From the NCBI GenBank assembly GCA_032718475.1, contig JAUCBJ010006867.1:1-64000 (forward strand): a stretch of 64,000 bases of DNA. The letters are read 5' to 3'. The translations under genes and the position numbers were made by a program. Origin of the DNA: Nemertoderma westbladi. Lineage: Eukaryota; Xenacoelomorpha; Nemertodermatida; Nemertodermatidae. The notes beneath the pieces are model-generated. The model saw nothing but the letters and a program-made list of their open reading frames with translations. It had not been told where the DNA came from and searched no databases. How positions within the stretch are numbered: position 1 is the first letter of the stretch; each line of letters begins with the position of its first letter. Below are positions 43,786 to 53,396 of this stretch, one piece after another.

Positions 43786-44586
43786 CCGCTCCAAGGGAAA
43801 TCATATAATGTTTCCCTCCAATTGTAGAAGAGTATAAGGTGATGTATACAAACAAAATAAATTTCTTCCAAATAATCTAAATACTTGATACTATAAATCC
43901 TACTATTTACAAAATATTGCTATAGATATTGCATAATGAATTGCATACAAATTAAATTTACAAATATTATCTCTCTCATACAAATTAAATTTACAAAATA
44001 TTGTTTCTCGTTCGTTCTACATAATGATTACTACATACAAAATTAAATTTACAAAATATTACTTCCTTTATTTATTTACAAATAGACGGTCTACATATTG
44101 AAATGGAACATGGCTAGGGCAATGTCCCCCATTTCCCATCTCAATTAACGATCAACATTAACAAGATAAACTAAATATAAACGTATTTGAGGCTAAATTT
44201 TTAACTAAATTGCATTAAAGGCCGATAATCAAATTAAATATAAAATACGTAATAATTTCTTTCATTTTCGGACTTTACTTAATTTCTTATAAAAGCGCAA
44301 ATCATCTTGGTTTGATGATTGCTCAGGTAAGTGAAAGGAGTAAGCCAAACCCGCGGGTTTGTCTCCCCAATCACTTCCTTTGCCTCTTTCAATAAACTTT
44401 AGAGCAAATAAAGTCATATACACAAATCAAATATAATATAGGCTCAAAATCATATTTCCAACGGACTATAAAATAAAAGTATTTCCTTTCAATATTTTTC
44501 GGCCTTCGAAAACAAATTTCTAAAATATGGATACGACTAGTGTATATGAGTCCAGTCGAATGATTGATCAAAACCTACGATATACA
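43786..44586 (-). other. BEL2 3' non-coding region
   Basis: 801 bp of AT-rich sequence between the pol stop and the 3' LTR. It occupies the place where the rest of the integrase should be but has no integrase similarity. The sequence beside the LTR (TTGGAGCGG on the minus strand) is only a weak polypurine tract. Confidence 0.6.
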
Positions 44587-47500
44587 TCAGAGCGACGATC
44601 CTTTATTCTGTGCCGCTTTATGAGCCGCGTTCAACTCGCTATTCCCTCCGACAAAGTTTGTACCCTTATCGGAGTAGAACGCCTTTACTAGTCCTCTCCT
44701 GGCCATAAATCTCCTTAAGGCCAGGAGCAGAGATTTGGTCGACATGTCTGCCACACGCTCAATGTGTATGGCTCTACTAGCCATACATGTCAGCAGCAGG
44801 CCCCATCGCTTGTGGGTCAGCCGTCCACTCTTTGCTTCAATCGGACCAAAACAGTCCACCCCTGTGTTAGTAAAGGGTGGGTCATATGCCTGCACTCTCG
44901 CTTCCGGGAGTTCAGCCATCTCCTGTTCCAATACTCTGGCGTTCACCCTCTTGCAAACCAGACAGGCGTCGTACATAGTGCCTACTGCCCTGCTTGGCTG
45001 CAATAGAATGAATCGCTGTCTCGCTGCCGACAAACAGTGTAACCTTCCCGCGTGATGTAACCGCTTGTGTATATCCCATAGAATCGCTCTTTGCAATTCT
45101 ATTGGGTGACTAGGGATTATCACTGGGAACCGAAACTGTGAGTTTATGTCGACAGTCTGGATTCTCGATCTATGACAAATTAAACCCTTATGGATTAATG
45201 GACTCCATTTTTTAAGGGGTTTATAGAGAACTGGTCGTTGAGCCGATAATGAATGGAATTCTTTTGGGAAGGCACACATTTGATAATGCTTCAAATGCTT
45301 TAATTCCGCTTGATCAATCTCATCCTCTGTCAGAGGTTGTTTCAATTTCCGAATTCGCTCACTATTGGTGCTCGATGGTTCTCCTAAATGTTCCGAATGT
45401 TTTAAACAAAGGTACGAAATGTATCGGCTTAACCACGCAGTTCTTTTACAAATTGTCAGCCAAGAGGCAGACGAATTTAGTAATTTGTCATAAACACTGC
45501 ATGACTCTAATGCCAGCGACGGTTGTCCGCTAATTGATGGAAGTTTCGAATCCAAACCCGCAGGTTTGGAAACCAAAGGCTCCATTTTGTCGGTCATTTT
45601 CTGTCCGTCACTTACCAACTGTGACTCCGGTTTAGTCTGTAAGGGTGGTTTTACGTCATAACTTACCCTTCCGGACCTAGTAGTCACATAAGTCTGTTGG
45701 TCTGACAGGTCTCCAGGCCGCTCCAATGACTTAAGTTTGGCTTTAGACTTCGACTTAGAGACTTTCTCCACCTTGACTTCTGCATCTTCGGGCATCGGAT
45801 TGGTCACTATCTTCAGTCGCTCCGGCCAATGTTCCTGTGTCCTCGTTAGAAAATCAGGTCCATGCAACCAAAACTCCTGGGACTCTTCCTGACAGAATTC
45901 TGCCGGCATTGCACCTCTCGAAGTTATGTCGGCCGGGTTTAACACTCCCGGACAATGTCTCCATTGTTCCTTCGTCGAAAAGTCGACGATCTGAGCGCGT
46001 CTGTTGGCCACAAATGTCTTTAGTGCAATATTGTCGGCCGCAATGTATACTAACACTAAGGATGCGTCCGTCCAATAGAATAAGGTCAATGTCGTGTCTA
46101 ACTCCTCAGTTATTTGCTTACTTACCTCGACTGAAACTACAGCCGCCTGTAACTCTGCACGAGGGACAGTCATGTATTTGACCGGCATTGTCTTTGATCT
46201 AGAAGTCACAAAGGCCGTCTCAAACTTGTCCTGACTTACCTCTCGGCGAAGGTAGGCTACCATACCAAAGCCGGTGTCACTTGCGTCACTGAACAGATGC
46301 AGTTCGAGATCAGCTGGAAATACCAGCTGATTCGGAAAGTAGGAACGGGGTACGTCTATGTTTTTCAATAGATGTAACTCGGCTTCCCACTCCCTCCACT
46401 GCTTTGCATGTATAGGAGATATTGGTTTGTCCCACTCTAAGTCGGACAACCAAATTTTCCTCATGCACGCTCGTGCTTGTAATATAACCGGACTGATAAA
46501 GTTCATCGGGTCAAATAGTCTACTTAATGTCGATAAGCAAATCCTCTTAGTCAAAACTTTGTCTGGGCTACTGGGCTCAAATCTAACTCTTACCTGGAAC
46601 TTATCTGAGTTCGGGTTCCAAGCGAGTCCCAGTACTCGCGCCATGGGGATTGGTTCTACCCCCAATTCAATGTCTCCGCTCCCGCGATCTTTCACCGGGA
46701 ACGATTCTAATAGGGCCTCCGAGTTCGTAGTGAACTTGGTCAGAGGAATACCCCCTGTAGCCAAGCACTCTTGCAGGCCGTGAGCCACTTCTATGGCTTG
46801 TTCCGCTGTGTCCTTGGACACCAATCCGTCGTCCATGTAGAAGTTTCTCAATATAGACTCAATTACCTCTACTGGATACTTACCAATCTGGGCTGTTGCC
46901 GTTTTCTTTAGAACAAACAGCGTGCCATTTGGACTATCGCGGGCGCCAAATATCCTAACGTACATCTGGTATGTAACCACTGGGCCGGATAAGTCTTCAT
47001 TCTCATACCAGAGAAAGCGAAGGCTATCCCGGTCTGCCTTACAGGCTCTTACCTGGTGGAACATCGCCTCGATGTCACAAGTAAATGCGAATCGCCGCTG
47101 TCTAAAACGCAACAGTATTCCAATCAAATAGTTATTCAGGTTGGGACCATCCATCAACTCTGAATTCAGGGACATACCTCTATAGACTGCTGCGCAGTCG
47201 TTGACTACTCGGACTTTGTCTGGCTTGTCAGGGTGAGTCACATAGTGGTGTGGAAGGTAATAAGTCTGGTCTGTCACTAAGTCAGGGTCCTCTACCTTCC
47301 CAGCAAATCCCTTGGCAAAATAGTTGTTGATCTGGGCGCAATACTTCTCCCTAATGCCTGGATTCTTCAACAACCGAGCCCTTACTCCGTTTAATCTTTT
47401 CAAGGCTAAGTTGTAGTTGTTCTCCAACTTAGGTGGTTGTCGACGCCACAACATTCCAACTTCAAAATGTCCAGTCGGTAGCAGACGTATGGTGTCTTCC

Positions 47501-47763
47501 ATCATCTCCAGCGACCGCTTCTCATCAGTGGACATGGCTAGGTCATATCCACCGGGTTCCATTGCGTCCCTATCCAGCCATTCGACGGTTCTGGCTCCTG
47601 TCTCGAGGTCCTGGCGTATCAATTCCTTCTGTAGCTCCTCCTCACTGTACTGGAAAATGTCTAGGTCTCGATATTTAGCCACTTGACCCTCCACTATGTC
47701 GGTATAAGTCAAAACGTTAGTCAGATAAGTAGCGTGGGCCGCTGAACCAGACCCACGGGTCTG
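44587..47763 (-). CDS. pol: BEL2 pol: RT, RNase H, truncated integrase
   Basis: About 1,058 codons, in the same frame as the gag-protease ORF and separated from it by one TAA. The first Met-like codon at 47,712 is TTG, so independent initiation is unlikely and the frame is better read as continuing from gag. RT: CDIEAMFHQV and FYMDDGLVS; RNase H: LFSDASDTGFG; integrase: HHAGRLHC...CLVCKR zinc region and catalytic acids in GVDCFGP and SDKGTNFVGG. It ends at ...AQNKGSSL, before the third catalytic Glu and the C-terminal domain that BEL1 retains, so the integrase is inactive. Confidence 0.93.
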   Translation of the reverse strand, partial: QTRGSGSAAHATYLTNVLTYTDIVEGQVAKYRDLDIFQYSEEELQKELIRQDLETGARTVEWLDRDAMEPGGYDLAMSTDEKRSLEMMEDTIRLLPTGHFEVGMLWRRQPPKLENNYNLALKRLNGVRARLLKNPGIREKYCAQINNYFAKGFAGKVEDPDLVTDQTYYLPHHYVTHPDKPDKVRVVNDCAAVYRGMSLNSELMDGPNLNNYLIGILLRFRQRRFAFTCDIEAMFHQVRACKADRDSLRFLWYENEDLSGPVVTYQMYVRIFGARDSPNGTLFVLKKTATAQIGKYPVEVIESILRNFYMDDGLVSKDTAEQAIEVAHGLQECLATGGIPLTKFTTNSEALLESFPVKDRGSGDIELGVEPIPMARVLGLAWNPNSDKFQVRVRFEPSSPDKVLTKRICLSTLSRLFDPMNFISPVILQARACMRKIWLSDLEWDKPISPIHAKQWREWEAELHLLKNIDVPRSYFPNQLVFPADLELHLFSDASDTGFGMVAYLRREVSQDKFETAFVTSRSKTMPVKYMTVPRAELQAAVVSVEVSKQITEELDTTLTLFYWTDASLVLVYIAADNIALKTFVANRRAQIVDFSTKEQWRHCPGVLNPADITSRGAMPAEFCQEESQEFWLHGPDFLTRTQEHWPERLKIVTNPMPEDAEVKVEKVSKSKSKAKLKSLERPGDLSDQQTYVTTRSGRVSYDVKPPLQTKPESQLVSDGQKMTDKMEPLVSKPAGLDSKLPSISGQPSLALESCSVYDKLLNSSASWLTICKRTAWLSRYISYLCLKHSEHLGEPSSTNSERIRKLKQPLTEDEIDQAELKHLKHYQMCAFPKEFHSLSAQRPVLYKPLKKWSPLIHKGLICHRSRIQTVDINSQFRFPVIIPSHPIELQRAILWDIHKRLHHAGRLHCLSAARQRFILLQPSRAVGTMYDACLVCKRVNARVLEQEMAELPEARVQAYDPPFTNTGVDCFGPIEAKSGRLTHKRWGLLLTCMASRAIHIERVADMSTKSLLLALRRFMARRGLVKAFYSDKGTNFVGGNSELNAAHKAAQNKGSSL

Positions 47764-50304
47764 TTAACAGTAGTCCTCGGGTTCACTATCTGTCCGGTTG
47801 TTATGAAGTGGTTCCGACAACCTAACATTATCGGGAATCAACTCCTCGTCCAACTCGCTAAAGTCACTATAGTGGTCAATACAGGTTCTCCTAAACTCGT
47901 CTATGTCTGGTGGTTCTACTAACGGTGGTTGAGTTATAGGCTGTAATTCATCGTATCTGTTTATTGGCTTGTCGCCACCTGTAAACTCATAAGACATGGG
48001 TACTCGTGTATACCAACCTAGTATGGTCCTATGGGCATGTGGTCCATTGACATGCGGCTCAGCTGGTTTCGTTTCCCATATCTGGTGTGCGATCAGCTGT
48101 TCTGCACCAATCAACATAGAAACATTCCTATAACCTACCTGATGTCTCGGTATCCTGAGCTTGTCAAAATACTCCTGTGCTATGGGACTCATCGGCGGCA
48201 CCTTTCCTAACTGCCTGCCGAATCCCTTCATAGCTAGACACTTAAATCCGTCCAATGGCAAAGCTTTCCGTTCTTGTCGAGTGTGTTGGTCTCTCGGAAG
48301 TAGGGAGTCTAGTTCTACCGAAATTCTGTGTCCCGTGAGGTCTCCTACTCCATGCATAGACTTCAACTCTATTTGGATCTCCTCGGCGTCCTGGAAGCTA
48401 GAAACGGCTCTCGCCACTTCCTCGTCGATATACGATAATGTGGACGCAGTGTCCAACATCATATATATTCTCTTCGATCCCTTATCGCCAGTAAGTTTCA
48501 CCGGAATCACGCTAAATATTTCCGACGTGGCCGATGATAAATACGTCCGCGCGCTGGTCGATGAACTATCCGTGGTGAAACCTTGGCAGGTCACTTCTCT
48601 CGCGCTCAACTCGCCATCCTCGTCCGACGAACCTGGTTGGTAACCATCGTCCTGGATGCCGGTATACGTATTCCTCCTTATCGATACGGGTTCTTTGCTC
48701 CCCTTCCTTTGAGGATTTCGCTGTAAGTAACGGTCCGTTGGGGTATGGAAATCCGCATGTAGCAACTTGTGATGTAGTCTGCCGCACTCCATGCATCTGT
48801 CCTTGCTGTTCGGGCACTGCCGCCGTACATGACCTGGCGCAAGACATGCCCAACAGGTGTCCAACGTCCGCACTTGAACTCTTCTCTGTTCCGAATTTAA
48901 TTCTTTGAACCGTCTGCAACTATCTAACTTATGATCGTCAGATCTTACCTCCTTTAGTAAACAGTATTGGCAACCTACAAATCCATCCGGCAACTCCTGT
49001 TGCTTTAACCTAGGTCTATCTAACCGCTCACCTGACCATACTCGCGAGTCTGATCTAAAGGCTGGGGTACTCGAATTATATCTGTCTACTGAGTTAAATG
49101 TCACAGTGGTCCTGTCATCGTCAAAACTTACCATAGACTTACCGGTAACAGGTTTAGACTCTCTCATATTCTCTTCTGAGAAGTTTGATTTCATCTCTGC
49201 TACTGCGTCTGTGGCTATCATGTCATGAATATGCTGAAGTGTCAATACTTTACCTTGGCCCTCCAACTTATTCTCTAATTTGCGCCATTTCTGTCGATAA
49301 CGCATGTTTAAACGTCTTATTACGCTTTTCAAAACTTCGGCGTGATCACCATGATGAGGTAGATTCACCGTCCTCAAGATGTCCAATGCGTTCGAAATAG
49401 CGTTCGCTAAGTTCAACAGCTCTAACGGAGTTGTAATCCTTCCGCCCTTACCCAAGTCTTCTACTATCGACTGCGCCATCTTGGTTTTATTCCCGTAGAT
49501 GTCGCTAAGCGTCTTCATCGCTAACTCGAATGCTCTTTCATTGCCAACGAAGTTATCAGCAATGGCTCTAGGTTCTCGATGGAGCATCTGAAGCAAATAG
49601 TTGAACTTCTCGTTGGGAGTAAAGGTGCTGTTGGTTAGCTGCTCGTCGACATAGGTTTTGAAGGTCCTCCAGTGTTTATGGTTGCCCATAAACTTCTGGG
49701 GTTGTTGCGTCGGCAGTCCTTGCCTAGCAGCAAACTTACCTATGTCCCTAAGGGTTGCGTCGTTCCGGGTTAACAAATGGTTTAGTTCTGCAGGGTTGTT
49801 AAGTCTGGTCCTTTCCCGGTGGTTCCAACTTACCTGCTCCGCATCCGTCCTTCTTTCCTTATAGTTTCGGGACTTCTGACGTCTCATGTCTTCCTCTTCA
49901 TCGCTTGACTCGGTGTCAGTCCTTAGCGCTCGCGATGGTTTGCGCGCCGAGGCCCTGACCCAGGCCTCCTGTATAAATTTCTCGGCCGAATTTTCGAAAT
50001 TGGGATTATGAATATTCGGGACAGGCGTCCTTACCTGAGGTCTATGTGGTATAGTTTCCTCCGATATACGTACTCGTTGACTAGGCTGGACTTTATCTAA
50101 CTCAGGCCTGCTGGGATTTGAATTACTTCTTACCTGGGCTGCTTCCTTTAACCGTAGGTTGCTAAGCATGTCCGTTATAGGTTGGATGTGCGGCGATATA
50201 GCTTGCGCTAAACTAGCACTTAACTCATCCCTCGTAATAAATTCCTGGCTAGGGTTCTGTTGTATAGTCGGCTCTATCTGAGTAATCCGCTCGCTGTCTC
50301 TCAT
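47764..50304 (-). CDS. gag: BEL2 gag and aspartic protease
   Basis: 846 aa. Capsid-like region with KFMGNHKHWRTFKTYVDEQL and EKFNYLLQML (typical BEL/Pao Gag), a zinc-knuckle pair near residue 490 (CWACLAPGHVRRQC and CMECGRLHH), then an aspartic protease with MLDTASTLSYIDEE near 618 (D-T-A at the active site). The start ATG at 50,304 lies inside the end of the upstream ORF: the two overlap by 56 nt in different frames. It ends with TAA at 47,764, and pol follows in frame. Confidence 0.9.
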   Translation of the reverse strand: MRDSERITQIEPTIQQNPSQEFITRDELSASLAQAISPHIQPITDMLSNLRLKEAAQVRSNSNPSRPELDKVQPSQRVRISEETIPHRPQVRTPVPNIHNPNFENSAEKFIQEAWVRASARKPSRALRTDTESSDEEEDMRRQKSRNYKERRTDAEQVSWNHRERTRLNNPAELNHLLTRNDATLRDIGKFAARQGLPTQQPQKFMGNHKHWRTFKTYVDEQLTNSTFTPNEKFNYLLQMLHREPRAIADNFVGNERAFELAMKTLSDIYGNKTKMAQSIVEDLGKGGRITTPLELLNLANAISNALDILRTVNLPHHGDHAEVLKSVIRRLNMRYRQKWRKLENKLEGQGKVLTLQHIHDMIATDAVAEMKSNFSEENMRESKPVTGKSMVSFDDDRTTVTFNSVDRYNSSTPAFRSDSRVWSGERLDRPRLKQQELPDGFVGCQYCLLKEVRSDDHKLDSCRRFKELNSEQRRVQVRTLDTCWACLAPGHVRRQCPNSKDRCMECGRLHHKLLHADFHTPTDRYLQRNPQRKGSKEPVSIRRNTYTGIQDDGYQPGSSDEDGELSAREVTCQGFTTDSSSTSARTYLSSATSEIFSVIPVKLTGDKGSKRIYMMLDTASTLSYIDEEVARAVSSFQDAEEIQIELKSMHGVGDLTGHRISVELDSLLPRDQHTRQERKALPLDGFKCLAMKGFGRQLGKVPPMSPIAQEYFDKLRIPRHQVGYRNVSMLIGAEQLIAHQIWETKPAEPHVNGPHAHRTILGWYTRVPMSYEFTGGDKPINRYDELQPITQPPLVEPPDIDEFRRTCIDHYSDFSELDEELIPDNVRLSEPLHNNRTDSEPEDYC

Positions 50305-52255
50305 ATGATCCCTCTTCCGGTTTAACCCGGAAGTTCTCCGTCGAACTGGGTCGGCGCTCCGTCCGCGTATTCCAAACCCGCGGGTTCGGTTCGCCCAATA
50401 CTCGGCCCGTCGGAGTTTCTACTCTAAATTCTTCGTTGTCGCGTTCGGTGTATAGTGGTGCGGTGTTCTGATGCCGTGGATTCTGCGCGATAGGTGAAGC
50501 ACTAATACCAACTGGCGTGCGATATGTAGAGAATGGTTTAGCGATCCGTGTACTCGTAATAGCTGGACCGGGTATAGGAATTCTGGTTGTCGTCGACTCG
50601 CGTATGGTCGGAGTTCTCGCTTCCTGTTCGGCCTTCTGCAGTGCGAACAGTTCTCGCAACTCTGTCCCTACACTCGCCCCACATTCTTCGATCATTCGCA
50701 TCCCCTTCTCGGCGATTTCATTCGCCTTCCTAGTCCGTTCTTCGCTCTCTAAACTTAATCTCGCTCTTTCCAACTGCGCCAGTTTACGTTCTTCTTCTTC
50801 CCTCGCTCGTCTCGCTGCGCTCTCTTCTTCCACACGCGCCTTTTCTTCATACAACGCTTGTCGCTCTTTCTCGATCTCGAGTTCGCGTTCCTTACGTTCG
50901 CGTTCAAGTTGGAATTCGCGTTTCTTCTGTTCGCGCTCGAATTGAAGTTCGCGTTCTTTCGCTTCCCATTCGCGTTCAAGTTGGAGTTCGCGTTCTTTCT
51001 GTTCGCGTTCTTTCTGTTCACGTTCAAGTTGGAGTTCGCGTTCAAGTTGGAGTTCGCGTTCAAGTTGGAGTTCGCGTTCCTTCTGTTCGCGTTCCGCTTG
51101 CTCACGCTTACCTTTCTCTTCCAGCTCGCGCAACTTCACGTCTAACTTACGTGTTCGCTCCCTTTCCCGCTCGGCTTCCTTCCATGCTTCCGATGCACGC
51201 AAAACTTCCGCCTGTTGTTCGTCCAGTCGGCGTCTTCTCTCCTCCGCCGAGTTGTGAGAAACAAGGGATCTAGCACATATGACCTTACCTCGCGCGTGAC
51301 TAACCTGGGAATCGCCACTGTCTCTAGATGCATCATCGGGTGGAGTTAGCGTCCTCTGTTGGATGTTCTCCGTCGTCGGTAGCACCTGGCCCGGTACCAC
51401 CACTCCATTCTGCATCAGCCAGCTAGTAACTTCCCTCTGATACCGGCGCTCTTCTTTATCTTGGATCTCTTCTCGCTCCACTAAGTCTCTCAACTCTGCG
51501 TCACTCACCTGAGTCGCCTGCGCTTGTGATGCCCATAGCAGCCAGTTCTCCGTCCTAACTCGTCGGAATCGCTCCGATAACTCGCGGTGCTCCAACAAGG
51601 CTGCTAAAACCCTGTCGTAAATCCTCGTCGCCACGTCGCTCGACTGAGACTCTACTGCCTTCTTCGCTAGGACTGCAAGCTCCTCCGTCTGCTTGAATAA
51701 CGCTGAGTTATATCCTCTTCTAATCTCTACTAACTCTACCCTTCCGATGTTCGCTGAATCAGCTAACATCTTCCTTACCTTGTCCGTCGTCCGAGTTATA
51801 TGTCCGGCGTGCGCGCGAAGTTTCTTCTTTATTGCGATATCAAGTTCTCTCTCGCTTACCTGACTCACACTCGGTGGACTTGAAGGATTATTTCGGGAAC
51901 TACGGGTACTCCTTACAGCCGTCGGGACCACGGCACTTACCATACCCACAGGTCTGGAAACCGGGCTCCGGGCTCTCGCTTCTGCTACACTACCCTCCCT
52001 ATCACTCACCTCTGTCCGGGTTGCTGTACAATCCTTCCTTACAGTAGCGGTAGGGGATCCTAATACTATTACCTGAGGTAGTTCTTCTTCCTCACTAGTC
52101 ACTGTCTCGTCCTCCTGTTCACTTACGTCAGCGTCGCTCGCTGCGTCGTCATAGTCGGCATTGTCGTCAACAGTAATATTTACGCTATCGTCAGTCGGCG
52201 GTCCGGCCGCCGTCTCATAGCTGTCCTCTAGTGCCTCTTTGTCTGAGACACTCAT
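50249..52255 (-). CDS. BEL2 ORF1: long coiled-coil protein
   Basis: 668 aa from MSVSDKEALED. An acidic N-terminus (1-70), a Ser/Pro-rich linker, a helical domain (about 135-300), a very long charged coiled coil (about 345-540) with repeats of ERELQLE and EQKEREL, and a basic Pro/Thr-rich tail. No zinc finger or enzyme motif. The last 56 nt overlap the gag ORF in another frame. BEL/Pao elements usually start directly with Gag, so an additional leading ORF is unusual. It may be a split N-terminal part of Gag reached by frameshifting, or an accessory structural protein. Confidence 0.85.
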   Translation of the reverse strand: MSVSDKEALEDSYETAAGPPTDDSVNITVDDNADYDDAASDADVSEQEDETVTSEEEELPQVIVLGSPTATVRKDCTATRTEVSDREGSVAEARARSPVSRPVGMVSAVVPTAVRSTRSSRNNPSSPPSVSQVSERELDIAIKKKLRAHAGHITRTTDKVRKMLADSANIGRVELVEIRRGYNSALFKQTEELAVLAKKAVESQSSDVATRIYDRVLAALLEHRELSERFRRVRTENWLLWASQAQATQVSDAELRDLVEREEIQDKEERRYQREVTSWLMQNGVVVPGQVLPTTENIQQRTLTPPDDASRDSGDSQVSHARGKVICARSLVSHNSAEERRRRLDEQQAEVLRASEAWKEAERERERTRKLDVKLRELEEKGKREQAEREQKERELQLERELQLERELQLEREQKEREQKERELQLEREWEAKERELQFEREQKKREFQLERERKERELEIEKERQALYEEKARVEEESAARRAREEEERKLAQLERARLSLESEERTRKANEIAEKGMRMIEECGASVGTELRELFALQKAEQEARTPTIRESTTTRIPIPGPAITSTRIAKPFSTYRTPVGISASPIAQNPRHQNTAPLYTERDNEEFRVETPTGRVLGEPNPRVWNTRTERRPSSTENFRVKPEEGSYERQRADYSDRADYTTEP
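50850..51110 (-). repeat. in-frame coding repeats in BEL2 ORF1
   Basis: A 12-18 bp unit related to CGCGAACTCCAACTTGAA repeats in the coding strand and encodes RELQLE/EQKE heptads. The repeats keep the frame and lengthen the coiled coil. Confidence 0.8.
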
Positions 52256-53396
52256 AGTCTAAATAATGTTTTGCCTTCCGGCAAAAATCTCGCAAAAGTT
52301 CGAGATATAATTATAATTTAACCGAAATACGGTCAAATTAATTGTCAAATAATCAGTTGGTCCAAAATGTCAAAATAAATTCGCAATGCAATATTGTGAA
52401 TTTAATAAGATATAGTTATAGCAAATACTAGCACAATATTTAAACAAAAATATTATTATATAGCTATTATATAGCATTTAAATACCGGTATGACACAAAA
52501 TAATTTCTGAATCTAATACAAAATATTCAGAATGAATTTGCCACCCAAATAATTCCAATTTTGCATATATAGCTCTAATCAACGTAATTTTAATTTCAAA
52601 TAATATATGTATCCACTAGCGCGTGGCTACATCTTCGGGTTGCGACTCTCTCTAACTCTCTCTCTAACTTGAGCGATTCAAAAAACCATGGCCGGCTAAA
52701 CCTAAATATCCTAACTAATAAATTGAGTTCAGCTTCGCAGTTAAACAACCGATAATTTTTTACTGCTTCCACAAACACAATGGTGCCAACAGAACAACTA
52801 ACCTTGTTTGCTGTGAGATTCCACGTCCGCGTCCAAAGATTCAGGCTTTTCGCTGATTGCAAACCGAACCCGCAGACCCACACGAACCCCAAACTCAGAA
52901 GTCCCGTCTTACCATGTATCTCCAGATGGTATAAAATAACTAAGCGGTTACCTAACATACCGGTACAAAACTCTAGAATTTTACAAAATAATTTTGACCG
53001 AAACTGAATTCTCGCAAACCTAGCTAAAATTTTCAAAAAACTTACTAATTACAATTTGCCCTAAGGCCTAAGGAACTGCTGTATTCGCAATTAGTAAAAA
53101 CGCACTACCGTACATCCACTGTATGCAGTACAGTAAGTAAAACAGTACACCAACCTAACAGCCTAATGATACTGTATGTGGTACGGCAAAACAAATGTCC
53201 CTTCTACCGTACGCAGTAACAGCAATCAGCCTAATGTACTACTGTACTATTGTACGCAACCAGTGAATACAGTAATCTAAACAAACAGCCTAAGGATACA
53301 CTCTCTGTCTTACTGTACGCAGTACAGTGCCTAATACAGTAATCTTAATCTTACTTTACTGTACGCAGTACAGCAAAACAAAAATACATACCTTAC
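52256..53396 (-). other. BEL2 5' leader
   Basis: About 1.1 kb between the 5' LTR and ORF1. Right next to the LTR the minus strand reads GTAAGGTATGT, not a TGG-type primer-binding site; it looks more like a splice donor. From 53,100 to 53,390, palindromic words of the TACTGTACGCAGTACAG type recur. No ORF is convincing. Confidence 0.6.

Noticed and set aside
44587-47712. Independent BEL2 pol gene starting at 47,712
   Set aside because: The start codon is TTG; the frame continues from gag through one UAA, so separate initiation is not supported.
52596-53036. 146-aa minus-strand ORF in the BEL2 leader
   Set aside because: No similarity to any retroelement protein, and it is located in the non-coding leader; probably chance.
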